From assembly GCA_051876105.1 (NCBI GenBank), contig JBJEHN010000045.1, positions 20,457 through 84,456 of the forward strand: 64,000 nucleotides of DNA. The letters run 5' to 3'. Under the pieces are notes generated by a model. The model saw only the letters and a program-made list of their open reading frames with translations, made no database searches and was not told the origin of the DNA. This document shows, in pieces, positions 56,478 through 64,000 of the stretch. The translations under genes were made by a program, and so were the position numbers. The first letter of the stretch is position 1. Each line of letters opens with the position of its first letter. This DNA comes from W2P13-069 sp051876105 (GTDB lineage: Bacteria > Actinomycetota > Coriobacteriia > Coriobacteriales > QAMH01).

Positions 56478-58574
56478 ATGGACCAGGTATTCCAAGAAGA
56501 GCAGGCTCACCTGAGGGAGACCTACGGCAAGCTGCTGCAGATCGAGGAGGAGAGCGGCAAGGCGCTGCGTGCCCGCCTCGACGAGGCAGCGGGCGACCGC
56601 AGCACCATGATGGAGGAGCTCACCTTGGACTTCTCCGGTGAGGTCAACACAGAGACCTACGTGGAGATCGAGGCCGTCCACAAGATCATCGACGCCTACA
56701 ACCTGGCCATAGACATGGACACAGAGCGCCTTGAGAAGGCCCTGCTGCTCAAGCGCCAGCCCTACTTCGCCAAGGTCACGCTGCAGTTCAAGCCCGGTGC
56801 CGCCCCGCGCGACGTCTACATCGGCGTGGCCGGCATGACAGACGAGCGCGGCCGCCACTTCATCGTGGACTGGCGCAGCCCCGTGGCCGAGGTCTACTAC
56901 AACCAGCAGAGCGGCCAGACCAGCTACGAGGCCAACGGCCGCACCATCAGCTGCGAGCTGCTCACCCGCCGTCAGTTCGACATCGACCACGACGTCCTCA
57001 ACGGCTGCTTCGACACTACCATCGCCATCGAGGACCAGCTGCTGCTGCAGTCCCTGGCCCGCCAGCGCAGCGATAAGCTGCAAGACATCACCACCACCAT
57101 TCAGAAGGAGCAGAACCTCGTGGTGCGCCACAAGGACGTGCCCGCCCTGCTGGTCAACGGCATCGCCGGCTCCGGCAAGACGAGCGTGCTGCTGCAGCGC
57201 ATCGCCTACCTGCTCTACCAGGAGCGCAGCACCCTCGACCCGCGCGACGTCTGGCTCATCACGCCCAACCCGGTCTTCGAGAGCTACATCGCAAACGTCC
57301 TGCCCGATATGGGCGAGACCAACCCCCAGACGCTCACCTGGGCGGGTTTTGCAGAGCGCATGGGCGCTGGCAACAGGGGGCTGGGCGGCGCGGAGGCGCT
57401 GGAGGCCCTGCAGGGGCTCGACGCCGTGGTGGCCGGCCTTCAGCTGGGAGACGGCGACTTTGCAGACATCAAGGTCGAAGACGAGGTCGTGGTCTCTGCC
57501 ACCCAGGCCAAGAGCGCGTGGAACAAGTACCGCAAGTTCCCCGTCGGCGCGCACCGCTGCTCGCTTGCAACGGAGGAGCTGCTCGAGCGCCTGGAGAGCC
57601 GCATCAACCGCCTTGCCAAGGACGAGGACACGCAGATCCTGGTGAGCGAGCTCACGCCAGACGAGCAGCTGCGCTACTTCGGCCAGCACATCGCCGTCAT
57701 CGACGACGAGGATATGGAGAGCTACACCCGCCGCTACCTGGAGGCGCGCTACAAGGGCGTCGAGGAGCGCATCGAGGCCGCGGAGTGGCTGCGCATCGAG
57801 CGCATCGGCATGCGCGCTCTGGGCCGCCAGAGCCTCAGCGCGCCGGAGTGGCTGGGCCTCAAGATCGCGCTCACGGGTGCGGTCAACAGCAGTGCGCGCT
57901 TCGTCATGATCGACGAGGTGCAGGACTACACGGTGGCGCAGCTCGCGGTGCTGGAGCGCTACTTCAGCAACGCGCACTTCCTCTTGCTGGGAGACCCCAA
58001 CCAGGCGATCACGGAGGGCACGGCGAGCTGGGCCCAGGTGCGCGAGGTCTTCGAGCAGGGCCGCGGCAGCGTGGCGGAGTGCGAGCTCATGACCAGCTAC
58101 CGCTCCTCGCCAGAGATCACGGCTCTCTTCACCGCGCTTATGGAGCCCGATGCGCGCCTCAAGACCAGCAGCGTGCAGCGCCCCGGCACCCAGCCGGTGG
58201 TGCAGGCGTACGCCCAGAAGGGGGAGTGGGAGCAGGCCCTGCGCGCCGCCGTGCGCGCTGCTGCACAGAGCGGCGAGCTGGCGGCTGTCATCGCCGCGGA
58301 CAAGCGCAGCATGAAGGGCCTGGAGAAGCTGCTCGAGGGCGAGCCCGTGCTCTGCATGGGCGGCGGCGCCAAGCTGCCGAAGGCGGGCGTGGTGCTGGTT
58401 GACGTGGGCCTGGCAAAGGGCTTGGAGTTCGACGAGGTCATCGTGCCGGATGCCACCGCCGGCATCTACAAGGAGACCGAGGTCTGCCGCCACCGCCTTT
58501 ACACGGCCTTAAGCCGTGCCACCAAACGGTTGACCGTGCTGGCCTCTGGCGAGCTCACCGGCCTGTTACGCTAA
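56478..58574 (+). CDS. helD: HelD-type UvrD-like helicase
   Basis: A 698-residue superfamily 1 ATPase. An N-terminal helical region (QEEQAHLRETYGKLLQIEEE) is followed by Walker A IAGSGKTSVLL, Walker B FVMIDEVQDYTVAQ, and LLGDPNQAI, and a final SRATKRLTVL. The N-terminal coiled arm and the VDWRSPVAEVYY segment are typical of HelD, which removes stalled RNA polymerase from DNA. ATG 56478 follows GGAGGAG with 5 nt; the GTG at 56472 overlaps this site. Single gene with no close neighbour. Confidence 0.9.
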   Translation: MDQVFQEEQAHLRETYGKLLQIEEESGKALRARLDEAAGDRSTMMEELTLDFSGEVNTETYVEIEAVHKIIDAYNLAIDMDTERLEKALLLKRQPYFAKVTLQFKPGAAPRDVYIGVAGMTDERGRHFIVDWRSPVAEVYYNQQSGQTSYEANGRTISCELLTRRQFDIDHDVLNGCFDTTIAIEDQLLLQSLARQRSDKLQDITTTIQKEQNLVVRHKDVPALLVNGIAGSGKTSVLLQRIAYLLYQERSTLDPRDVWLITPNPVFESYIANVLPDMGETNPQTLTWAGFAERMGAGNRGLGGAEALEALQGLDAVVAGLQLGDGDFADIKVEDEVVVSATQAKSAWNKYRKFPVGAHRCSLATEELLERLESRINRLAKDEDTQILVSELTPDEQLRYFGQHIAVIDDEDMESYTRRYLEARYKGVEERIEAAEWLRIERIGMRALGRQSLSAPEWLGLKIALTGAVNSSARFVMIDEVQDYTVAQLAVLERYFSNAHFLLLGDPNQAITEGTASWAQVREVFEQGRGSVAECELMTSYRSSPEITALFTALMEPDARLKTSSVQRPGTQPVVQAYAQKGEWEQALRAAVRAAAQSGELAAVIAADKRSMKGLEKLLEGEPVLCMGGGAKLPKAGVVLVDVGLAKGLEFDEVIVPDATAGIYKETEVCRHRLYTALSRATKRLTVLASGELTGLLR

Positions 58575-58647
58575 AGGAGCAGGGGTTGGTGCCCCTGTCT
58601 GCGCAGGTGCTTTAAGCTGCGCACTGGTTCCCGAGAAAGGGGCATGT

Positions 58648-59022
58648 ATGATGCAGTTCATTGGCCGTTGGATCGCCACCGCCGTTGCCGCAGCCGCGGC
58701 GGTGTTCCTCATCCCCGGCATCGACGTCGTGGGCACGGGCAGCACTGCCATGAGCGTCATCCTCTTCGCCTTGATCCTGGCCCTCATCAACGCCAGCATC
58801 AAGCCCATCCTGCAGCTGCTGGGTATGCCCATCACCATCATCACGCTGGGCATCTTCTACATCGTCATCAACGCCGCGCTGCTGTTCCTGGCGTCCTCCA
58901 TCACGCTGGGGCTCTTCAACACGGGCATCTACATCAGCTCGTGGATGAGCGCCGTCTTCGCCGCCATCGTGATCAGCATCGTCTCAACGGTGGTCAGCGG
59001 CATCCTGGGCGTCGACGACTAG
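58648..59022 (+). CDS. phage holin family 4-like membrane protein
   Basis: A 124-residue protein with four hydrophobic helices and the motif NASIKPILQLLGMPITIITL typical of the widespread holin-4_2-type family. These are chromosomal membrane proteins of unknown role, and no phage genes are nearby. GAAAGGGG precedes ATG 58648; a second ATG follows immediately. Confidence 0.88.
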   Translation: MMQFIGRWIATAVAAAAAVFLIPGIDVVGTGSTAMSVILFALILALINASIKPILQLLGMPITIITLGIFYIVINAALLFLASSITLGLFNTGIYISSWMSAVFAAIVISIVSTVVSGILGVDD

Positions 59023-59048
59023 GGGCTGGCACCTGGGGTTGCCCCTAG
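59019..59048. terminator. shared inverted repeat at convergent gene ends
   Basis: CTAGGGGC (59019-59026) and GCCCCTAG (59041-59048) flank a 14-nt loop. The stop codons of both convergent genes (59020-59022 and 59045-59047) lie inside the arms. Possible bidirectional terminator. Confidence 0.45.
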
Positions 59049-60061
59049 CAGATGCGGGGGAGCTGCTCGCCTACGAGCATGTCAAGTATGCGCTGGCTGC
59101 CAAAGCCGGTGCGCAGGTAGACGCGGCCCTCGCCCTCGATGACCTCGCCGATGATGGCTGCTTCCTCGCCGTACTTGCTCGAGCGCATTGCTGCCAGCGC
59201 GGCGTCTGCGGCCTCCGGTGCCACCACGCACACCATCTTGCCCTCGTTGGCCACCTGGAAGACGTCGTAGCCCAGCATCTCGCAGGCGCCGCGCACCTGG
59301 TCGTGCACGGGGACGTCGAGCTCCTCGATGCGGATGTCCACGCCGCTCATCTGGGCGAACTCGTTGAGGGTGGAGGCCAGGCCGCCGCGGGTTGGGTCGC
59401 GGAATGCCCTCACGCTGCCGGCGGGGCAGGCGTCGAGCACGGCACCGATGAGGTGGTTGAGTGGGGCGGCGTCCGTCTTGACCTCGGTCTCGAAGGAGAG
59501 CTCCTCGCGCGTGGAGATGATGGCGATGCCGTGGTCGCCGATGCTGCCGCTGACGAGCACCTTGTCGCCCGGGCGCAGCGAGCTGCCGCTCAGGTGCACG
59601 CCGGGGCGCATCTCGCCGATGCCCGCGGTGTTGATGTAGACGCCGTCGCCGTGGCCGCGGTTGACCACTTTGGTGTCGCCGGTGACGATCTCGACTCCGG
59701 CCTCCCTGGCGGTTGCGGCCATGCTGGCGCAGATGCGGCGCAGGTTCTCGAGCGGGTAGCCCTCCTCGAGCACGAAGCCGCAGCTGAGGTAGCGGGGGAT
59801 GGCGCCGCTGGTGGCGACGTCGTTGACGGTGCCGCACACGGCCAGGTGCCCGATGTCGCCGCCGGGGAAGAAGTGCGGTGTCACCACGAAGGTGTCTGTG
59901 GAGAAGGCCAGGCGCTCGGCGGGGATGGGCAGGACGGCGGCGTCATCGCCGGCCTTGAGGGTGTCCCCCGCGTAGGCCTCGAAGAAGAGCTGTTCGATGA
60001 TGTCGCGCATCATGGTCCCGCCGCTTCCGTGGGCCATCAGTACCGTGTCTGCTGTTGCCAT
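59045..60061 (-). CDS. hypE: hydrogenase maturation protein HypE
   Basis: A 338-residue protein of the PurM/HypE fold (AHGSGGTMMRDIIEQLFFEA; GDDAAVLPIPAERLAFSTDT; RDPTRGGLASTLNEFAQMSG). It ends in PRIC, the C-terminal cysteine that carries the thiocarbamoyl group dehydrated to thiocyanate in making the CN ligands of [NiFe] hydrogenase. So the organism likely makes a [NiFe] hydrogenase. No other hyp gene is in the window. ATG 60061 has AAAGG eleven bases upstream and is preferred to the ATG at 60085. Confidence 0.94.
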   Translation of the reverse strand: MATADTVLMAHGSGGTMMRDIIEQLFFEAYAGDTLKAGDDAAVLPIPAERLAFSTDTFVVTPHFFPGGDIGHLAVCGTVNDVATSGAIPRYLSCGFVLEEGYPLENLRRICASMAATAREAGVEIVTGDTKVVNRGHGDGVYINTAGIGEMRPGVHLSGSSLRPGDKVLVSGSIGDHGIAIISTREELSFETEVKTDAAPLNHLIGAVLDACPAGSVRAFRDPTRGGLASTLNEFAQMSGVDIRIEELDVPVHDQVRGACEMLGYDVFQVANEGKMVCVVAPEAADAALAAMRSSKYGEEAAIIGEVIEGEGRVYLRTGFGSQRILDMLVGEQLPRIC

Positions 60062-60173
60062 AGCGTGCCGTGCCTTTCCCTGCATGCGGGTGCGGTGCAG
60101 TGTTCGTGAGCGTGCCCAACATTATAGGAGCCGCCCCATGGCTCACGGCACCTCTCTTGGCGGGCGGCTGGCG

Positions 60174-60179
60174 TATAAT
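60174..60179 (+). promoter_or_regulatory. -10 of a leaderless transporter transcript
   Basis: Consensus TATAAT lies 9 nt before the ATG at 60189, without a ribosome site between. No good -35 is seen at 17 bp. Fits a leaderless or near-leaderless mRNA. Confidence 0.55.
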
Positions 60180-60188
60180 CCCCAAGCT

Positions 60189-61088
60189 ATGTCCCAGCAA
60201 CGCGAACATACTCACCCTGGCAGCGCCGAGGAGCTGCGCTGGCAGCGCCGCGACTATGCGGTGGGCCTGGTCTGCATCGTGCTCAGCGCCGTCTTCTTCG
60301 CCACGGCGGGTGTGCTCTGCAAGCTCATCAGCTGGAATGCATGGAGCATCTCCGCCGGCCGCTCGCTCTTCGCCGCGCTGGTGATGTACCTCTACATGCG
60401 GGCGAAGGGGCACCGCTTCGTCGTGAACAAGCCCACGCTCATCGCCGCCGGCATCAACCTGGTGATGTTCACCAGCTTCCTGCTGGCCAACAAGCTCACC
60501 ACGGCGGCCAACACCATCGTCTTGCAGTTCACCGAGCCGATCTGGGTCATCTTCTTCGGTTGGCTGCTGTTCAAGAACCGCCCCCACAAGCAGGCCGGTA
60601 TCGCGTGCGTGGTCATCTTCGCGGGCATACTGTGCTTCTTCGCAGACCAGCTCAAGCCCGGCGGCAGCATCGCCGGCGAGCTGCTCGCCATCCTCAGCGG
60701 CGCCACCTACGCGGGCGTGTTCCTCTTCAAGAAAATCCCGGGCTGCAGCTTTGAGAGCGCCAGCATCATCAGCTTCCTGGCAGCGGTGGTCATCGGCATG
60801 CCCAGCGTGATGGGCGAGGCAGACTGGTCTGCTGCGAACATCGCCATGGTGGTCTTCATGGGCGTGGTGCAGCTGGGTCTGGCGTACGTGCTGCTGGGCC
60901 GCGGCCTGGACAGCGTGAGCCCTGTCACCGCCAGCCTCACCAGCACCATCGAGCCGGTGGTGAACCCCATCCTCGCCGCCGTCGTGCTGGGCGAGACGCT
61001 GAGCCCGCTGTGCGCCGTGGGTGCCGTGCTCGTGATCGGGGCCGCCACCGGCTACAACGTCTGGTGCGCCCGCGCCGGCGCCGAGTAA
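60189..61088 (+). CDS. EamA/DMT-family transporter
   Basis: A 299-residue protein with ten hydrophobic helices in two EamA repeats (first ending near residue 140, second from GELLAILSGATYAGVFLFKK). The second repeat ends with SLTSTIEPVVNPILAAVVLG, the typical DMT signature. Members export amino acids, sugars or other metabolites; the substrate cannot be predicted. ATG 60189 is set by the -10 at 60174 and by the start of homology; the frame is open upstream. Confidence 0.92.
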   Translation: MSQQREHTHPGSAEELRWQRRDYAVGLVCIVLSAVFFATAGVLCKLISWNAWSISAGRSLFAALVMYLYMRAKGHRFVVNKPTLIAAGINLVMFTSFLLANKLTTAANTIVLQFTEPIWVIFFGWLLFKNRPHKQAGIACVVIFAGILCFFADQLKPGGSIAGELLAILSGATYAGVFLFKKIPGCSFESASIISFLAAVVIGMPSVMGEADWSAANIAMVVFMGVVQLGLAYVLLGRGLDSVSPVTASLTSTIEPVVNPILAAVVLGETLSPLCAVGAVLVIGAATGYNVWCARAGAE

Positions 61089-61165
61089 ACCGCGCCCAGG
61101 CGGCTCCCCCTCGCGGGGGCGGGTGGCTGCGCAGGTTCTTATCCGTGCGCCCGGCCCAAGGCTGT

Positions 61166-61295
61166 TGTCCAAAAAGGCGGGCTAGGCGGCGTTTGCTGTC
61201 CAGAAAGGGCACTTAGGCGGCGTTTGTAAAAGTATGAACGCCGCCTAACCCCCATCCTTGGACAGCAAACGCCGCCTAGCCCGCCTTTTTGGACA
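61166..61295. repeat. four-unit palindromic element, copy B
   Basis: A 130-bp palindrome with the same plan as 6708-6839: two direct GTCCA(A/G)AA-N-TAGGCGGCGTT units, a TAAAAGTAT centre and two inverted units. The outer arms are perfectly complementary over about 37 bp, but their variable parts (AAGGCGGGC) differ from copy A (ACAGGGGGT). It sits between the convergent DMT and PiT genes. Confidence 0.9.
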
Positions 61296-61328
61296 GCGAT
61301 TTGATTGGGGCTGAGGTCCCAGAACACA

Positions 61329-61352
61329 GCGAGGGCCCAGCAGGGCCCTCGC
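61329..61352 (-). terminator. hairpin after the PiT transporter gene
   Basis: Ten perfect pairs (61329-61338 with 61343-61352) around a 4-nt loop, 28 nt past the minus-strand stop; followed on the minus strand by TGTGTTCTGG. Confidence 0.6.
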
Positions 61353-61379
61353 GAGTGCGCTTGCCGGTGCCGCGCGCTG

Positions 61380-62429
61380 CTAGAACAGCATGATGAAGAT
61401 CTTGGAGAGCACGAAGCCTATGAGGCCGCAGCAGGGGAAGGTGAGCACCCAGGCCAGCACCATGCTCTTGGCGGTGTCCCAGTTGACGTTCTTGGGGTTC
61501 TTGGCTGCACCCACGCCCATGATGGCGCTGGTTGAGCAGTGGCTGGTGGAGACGGGCATGCCGGTGAGCGAGCTCACGAGCAGGGTGATCACGGTGGAGA
61601 CGTTGGCCGAGGCGCCCTGGTACTTGTCCAAGCTCACCATGTCCATGGCGACGTTCTTGATGATGCGCTTGCCGCCGATGGCCGTGCCGGCGCTGATGGC
61701 CAGCGAGCAGATGATCATCAGCCACAGCGGGAAGCCGTCTGCGCTGGGCTCGGTGTTGCCGAAGCTCAAGGCGATGCCCAGCAAGGCGATGGACATGAAC
61801 TTCTGGCCGTCCTGGGCGCCGTGCAGGAACGAGAGGCAGACCGCGCAGATGTCCTGGAAGATGGTGAAGAAGCCGTTGGCCTTGGCGCGCGTCACGCGCG
61901 AGAAGAGCTTCTCGACGCCCTTGACCACGACCCAGCCGAGCACGAAGCCCGCGATAAGCGAGAACGCCATGCCGTAGAGGACCTTGGCCCACTCCGCCGG
62001 CACGATGCCGCCCACGCCGCTGCAGGCGATGGCGCCGCCGGTGACGCCGGCGATGAGCATGTGGCTCTTGGAGGCGGGGATGCCCATGAACCAGCAGAAG
62101 ATGCCCCAGGAGATAGCTGCGATCATGCCCGCCAGCACCGCGAGCAGCGCGGCGTGCGTGTCCGTCCCAAAGTCGACCATGCTGAACATCGTGTGCGCGA
62201 CCGCCGTTGAGATGTAGGTCATGCCTATGAGGCCCACCAGGTTGAACACGGCGGCGACGGCGATAGCGACGTTGGGGGGCAGGCAGCGCGTTGACACCAC
62301 GGTTGCGATGGCGTTGGGCGCGTCTGTGACGCCGGAGATGGCGGTCACGCCCAAGACCAGGAGCAAGATGACGATGAGGATGGGGTTGGCGATTGCCTGC
62401 TCGATGAAAGCGGAAAGAGTCAGTGACAT
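61380..62429 (-). CDS. pit: PiT-family inorganic phosphate transporter
   Basis: A 349-residue membrane protein with the two family repeats: DAPNAIATVVSTRCLPPNVA near residue 36 and TGMPVSTSHCSTSAIMGVGA near residue 300. It takes up phosphate (or metal-phosphate) with protons or sodium, a low-affinity route. ATG 62429 follows GGAG. With ppk1, pap and the Pho-like box, the window holds several phosphate-handling genes, though they are not adjacent. The spacer to degV (62430-62723) holds divergent regulatory sequence only; TATACT near 62672 may be the degV -10. Confidence 0.94.
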   Translation of the reverse strand: MSLTLSAFIEQAIANPILIVILLLVLGVTAISGVTDAPNAIATVVSTRCLPPNVAIAVAAVFNLVGLIGMTYISTAVAHTMFSMVDFGTDTHAALLAVLAGMIAAISWGIFCWFMGIPASKSHMLIAGVTGGAIACSGVGGIVPAEWAKVLYGMAFSLIAGFVLGWVVVKGVEKLFSRVTRAKANGFFTIFQDICAVCLSFLHGAQDGQKFMSIALLGIALSFGNTEPSADGFPLWLMIICSLAISAGTAIGGKRIIKNVAMDMVSLDKYQGASANVSTVITLLVSSLTGMPVSTSHCSTSAIMGVGAAKNPKNVNWDTAKSMVLAWVLTFPCCGLIGFVLSKIFIMLF

Positions 62430-62723
62430 ATGGACGGTTCTCCAAATCCGCGGCTGCAGTTCAGGAGCGGCGATGAGCTGCCCTGATAATTCCGCACAAG
62501 ATTTTAACTGAGGCTTTACAGACGCAAGACATGGCTCTGGTAATCGGTGGGGGATTTTGCGACACCGTCAACACCCACGATCTGTGGGGCAGCCCGTGCG
62601 CCCTGCCGCCGTTGTTTGCGCCGCTGCGATAATCGCAGGTTAAAACAACACGGAATGCGGCGAGGCTGTCCTATACTCAACACATCTACACAGCCATACG
62701 CTTTCGAGAATCCAAGGAGGATC

Positions 62724-63608
62724 ATGGGCGACTACGTACTGAGTTGCGAATCCACAGCAGACCTCACCGAGGAGAAGTTCAGGCAGATCGGCGTGGAGTA
62801 CGTGTGCTTCCACTACTACCTCGACGGCAAGGACCTGCCCGACGACCTGGGCAAGTCCATGGCGTTCCCGGACTTCTACCAGGCGATGGTCGACGGGGCG
62901 GACACCCGCACCGCTGCAGTGGGCACCGGCGATTACGTGGCCTTCTGGCGCCCCTTCCTCGAGCAGGGCAAGGACATCCTGCACTGCAGCCTCTCGAGCG
63001 GCATCTCGAGCACCTATGAGTCCGCCTGCATCGCCGCCGAGCAGCTGCGCGCCGACTACCCCGAGCGCACTATCTACCTGGTCGACTCCCTCAACGCCTC
63101 CTCTGGCTTCGGCCTGGTGATGCAGAAGCTGAGCGACATGCGCGCCGCCGGTGCCAGCGTGCACGAGGCATACGAGTGGGTGAGGGACAACAGGCTGAGC
63201 ATCCGCGCGCGCTTCTTCTCCACCGACCTCACCTTCTACATCAAGGGCGGCCGCGTGAGCCCGGTGAGCGGCTTCGTGGGCAACCTGCTGGGCATCTGCC
63301 CGCTGCTCGACATCGACGAGCACGGCAAGCTGATCCCGCGCGAGAAGATCCGCTCCAAGAAGAAGGTCGTCAAGCGCATCGTCGAGTGCATGCTCGAGGA
63401 CGTCAAGGACGGCCGCGACTACAGCGGCAGGGTCTTCATCTCGCACAGCGCTTGCGAGGAAGACGCCCAGGCCGTGGCGGCTCTGGTCAAGGAGCAGCTG
63501 CCCAAGGCCCAGCCGGCCGAGATCTTCTGGGTCGGCACCACCATCGGCAGCCACACCGGCCCCGGCACCGTGGCCCTCTTCTACGAGTGCGACCCCGCCA
63601 AGCGCTAG
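62724..63608 (+). CDS. degV: DegV-family fatty-acid-binding protein
   Basis: A 294-residue protein with the DegV fold (SCESTADLTEEKFRQIGVEY; CSLSSGISSTYESACIAAEQ; GGRVSPVSGFVGNLLGICPL). DegV/FakB proteins hold a fatty acid and, with the kinase FakA, feed exogenous fatty acids into phospholipids. No fakA lies here. ATG 62724 with AAGGAGG upstream is the start; the longer frame is spurious. Confidence 0.93.
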   Translation: MGDYVLSCESTADLTEEKFRQIGVEYVCFHYYLDGKDLPDDLGKSMAFPDFYQAMVDGADTRTAAVGTGDYVAFWRPFLEQGKDILHCSLSSGISSTYESACIAAEQLRADYPERTIYLVDSLNASSGFGLVMQKLSDMRAAGASVHEAYEWVRDNRLSIRARFFSTDLTFYIKGGRVSPVSGFVGNLLGICPLLDIDEHGKLIPREKIRSKKKVVKRIVECMLEDVKDGRDYSGRVFISHSACEEDAQAVAALVKEQLPKAQPAEIFWVGTTIGSHTGPGTVALFYECDPAKR

Positions 63609-63636
63609 GCGAGGCAACTGCAGCGAACGCGATCCC

Positions 63637-63663
63637 AAGGGACCCCGCGCGGGCCCCTTTCTT
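63637..63663 (+). terminator. terminator after degV
   Basis: AAGGG/CCCTT outer and CCC/GGG inner pairs around GCGC (63637-63659), then TTCTTGTG. Confidence 0.65.
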
Positions 63664-63672
63664 GTGCGTCGG

Positions 63673-63845
63673 CGCTCAGCCCGGGGGAGCCGCTGCGCGG
63701 GAAGCCTGCGCACCCGAGTTGACGGAGCCGCCTCGCAGCTGCGGAACTCGCTCGTTGCGCTCGCTCAGACAGTCCTCGCTCCCGCGAGGCGGCTCCGTCA
63801 ACTCTGCTCCGGTATTCCCGCGCAGCGGCTCCCCCGGGCTGAGCG
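63673..63845. repeat. large palindromic element after degV
   Basis: Perfect 31-bp outer arms (63673-63703 with 63815-63845) and perfect 21-bp inner arms (63716-63736 with 63784-63804), interrupted by short unpaired segments and closed by a 47-nt G/C-rich loop. No ORF with a ribosome site. It fills about half of the 63609-63970 gap; the rest shows nothing more that I can support. Confidence 0.9.
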
Positions 63846-63970
63846 TTTGCTGATGCGAGGCGACAGGTGTCACTTTGCTGAGTTGTTACTGAGCTGCTAT
63901 TGAGTGGGCTGGGGTGCAGGCAGACAATGAGAAGTCGTAACGTATGCCTATGAAAGGACGCGAGCCTACC

Positions 63971-64000
63971 ATGATCGAGGGTCACAGTCAGAACGCAGAC
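63971..64000 (+). CDS. start of a gene running off the window (uncertain)
   Basis: ATG 63971 with GAAAGGA 12 nt upstream opens a frame that is still open at the window end (MIEGHSQNAD). In-frame ATGs at 63944 and 63950 are alternatives. Too short to identify. Confidence 0.35.
   Translation, partial: MIEGHSQNAD

Noticed and set aside
58648..59022. Prophage, because of the holin-family match
   Set aside because: No other phage gene is present; this holin-4-like family is common on chromosomes.

Overview
The window is a high-GC bacterial chromosome segment. It is dominated by one complete ribosomal-protein supercluster in Gram-positive order (rpsL to rplQ). Strong GGAGG-type ribosome binding sites, many GTG/TTG starts, a zinc-type S14, a zinc-finger L24, an acidic Ala/Glu tail on L17, at least two apparently leaderless genes and a polyphosphate kinase pair all fit a high-GC actinobacterium. 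I infer the class Coriobacteriia (Olsenella/Collinsella/Eggerthella-like) with moderate confidence. No rRNA, prophage, insertion sequence or CRISPR array was seen.

Layout. 1-4.1 kb: the end of a thioredoxin gene, a CorA-type metal transporter, an unrecognised protein and CstA. 4.3-5.5 kb: an orphan Vsr-type endonuclease with a 17-residue repeat domain, followed by a 65-aa ferredoxin-thioredoxin-reductase-like protein. 5.5-7.5 kb (minus): bioY, birA and a 47-aa membrane peptide, with a BirA-box-like operator upstream of bioY. 7.7-8.7 kb: pta. 9-28.3 kb: rpsL-rpsG-fusA-rpsJ, then a terminator and a new promoter, then rplC through rplO, secY, adk, map, infA, rpmJ, rpsM, rpsK, rpsD, rpoA and rplQ. 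tuf is absent from its usual place, and several internal spacers hold hairpins. 28.3-32.6 kb: ecfT without its ATPases, truA, acpP, a FabD-like protein that has lost both catalytic residues, and two small membrane proteins.

32.6-37.7 kb: a polyphosphate module, with maf and polyphosphate:AMP phosphotransferase divergent from ppk1 across a spacer carrying a Pho-box-like direct repeat; the PPK1 has a long Ala/Glu/Arg tail. 37.9-44.1 kb: AddB- and AddA-like recombination nuclease/helicase. 44.2-47.8 kb: TSUP exporter, class A penicillin-binding protein, unknown protein. 48.0-48.4 kb: tRNA-His and a tandem pair of tRNA-Lys genes. 48.4-52.8 kb: a LysR-type DNA-binding domain lacking its effector domain, and a three-gene sulfate-type ABC transporter with its two permeases fused. 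53-58.6 kb: coiled-coil membrane protein, a Ski2-like helicase and HelD. 58.6-63.6 kb: holin-like membrane protein, hypE, a DMT exporter, a PiT phosphate transporter and a DegV protein.

The most unusual signals are: (i) nine CCTGG pentamers at 51-bp spacing inside the Vsr gene itself; (ii) two 130-bp four-unit palindromic elements (6.7 kb and 61.2 kb) whose outer arms differ between copies but stay complementary within each copy; (iii) the FabD-like pseudoenzyme beside acpP; (iv) the Pho-like box in the ppk1/ppk2 spacer; (v) two nested palindromic elements (29.2 and 63.7 kb). The intact cores (translation, secretion, transcription) look ordinary.
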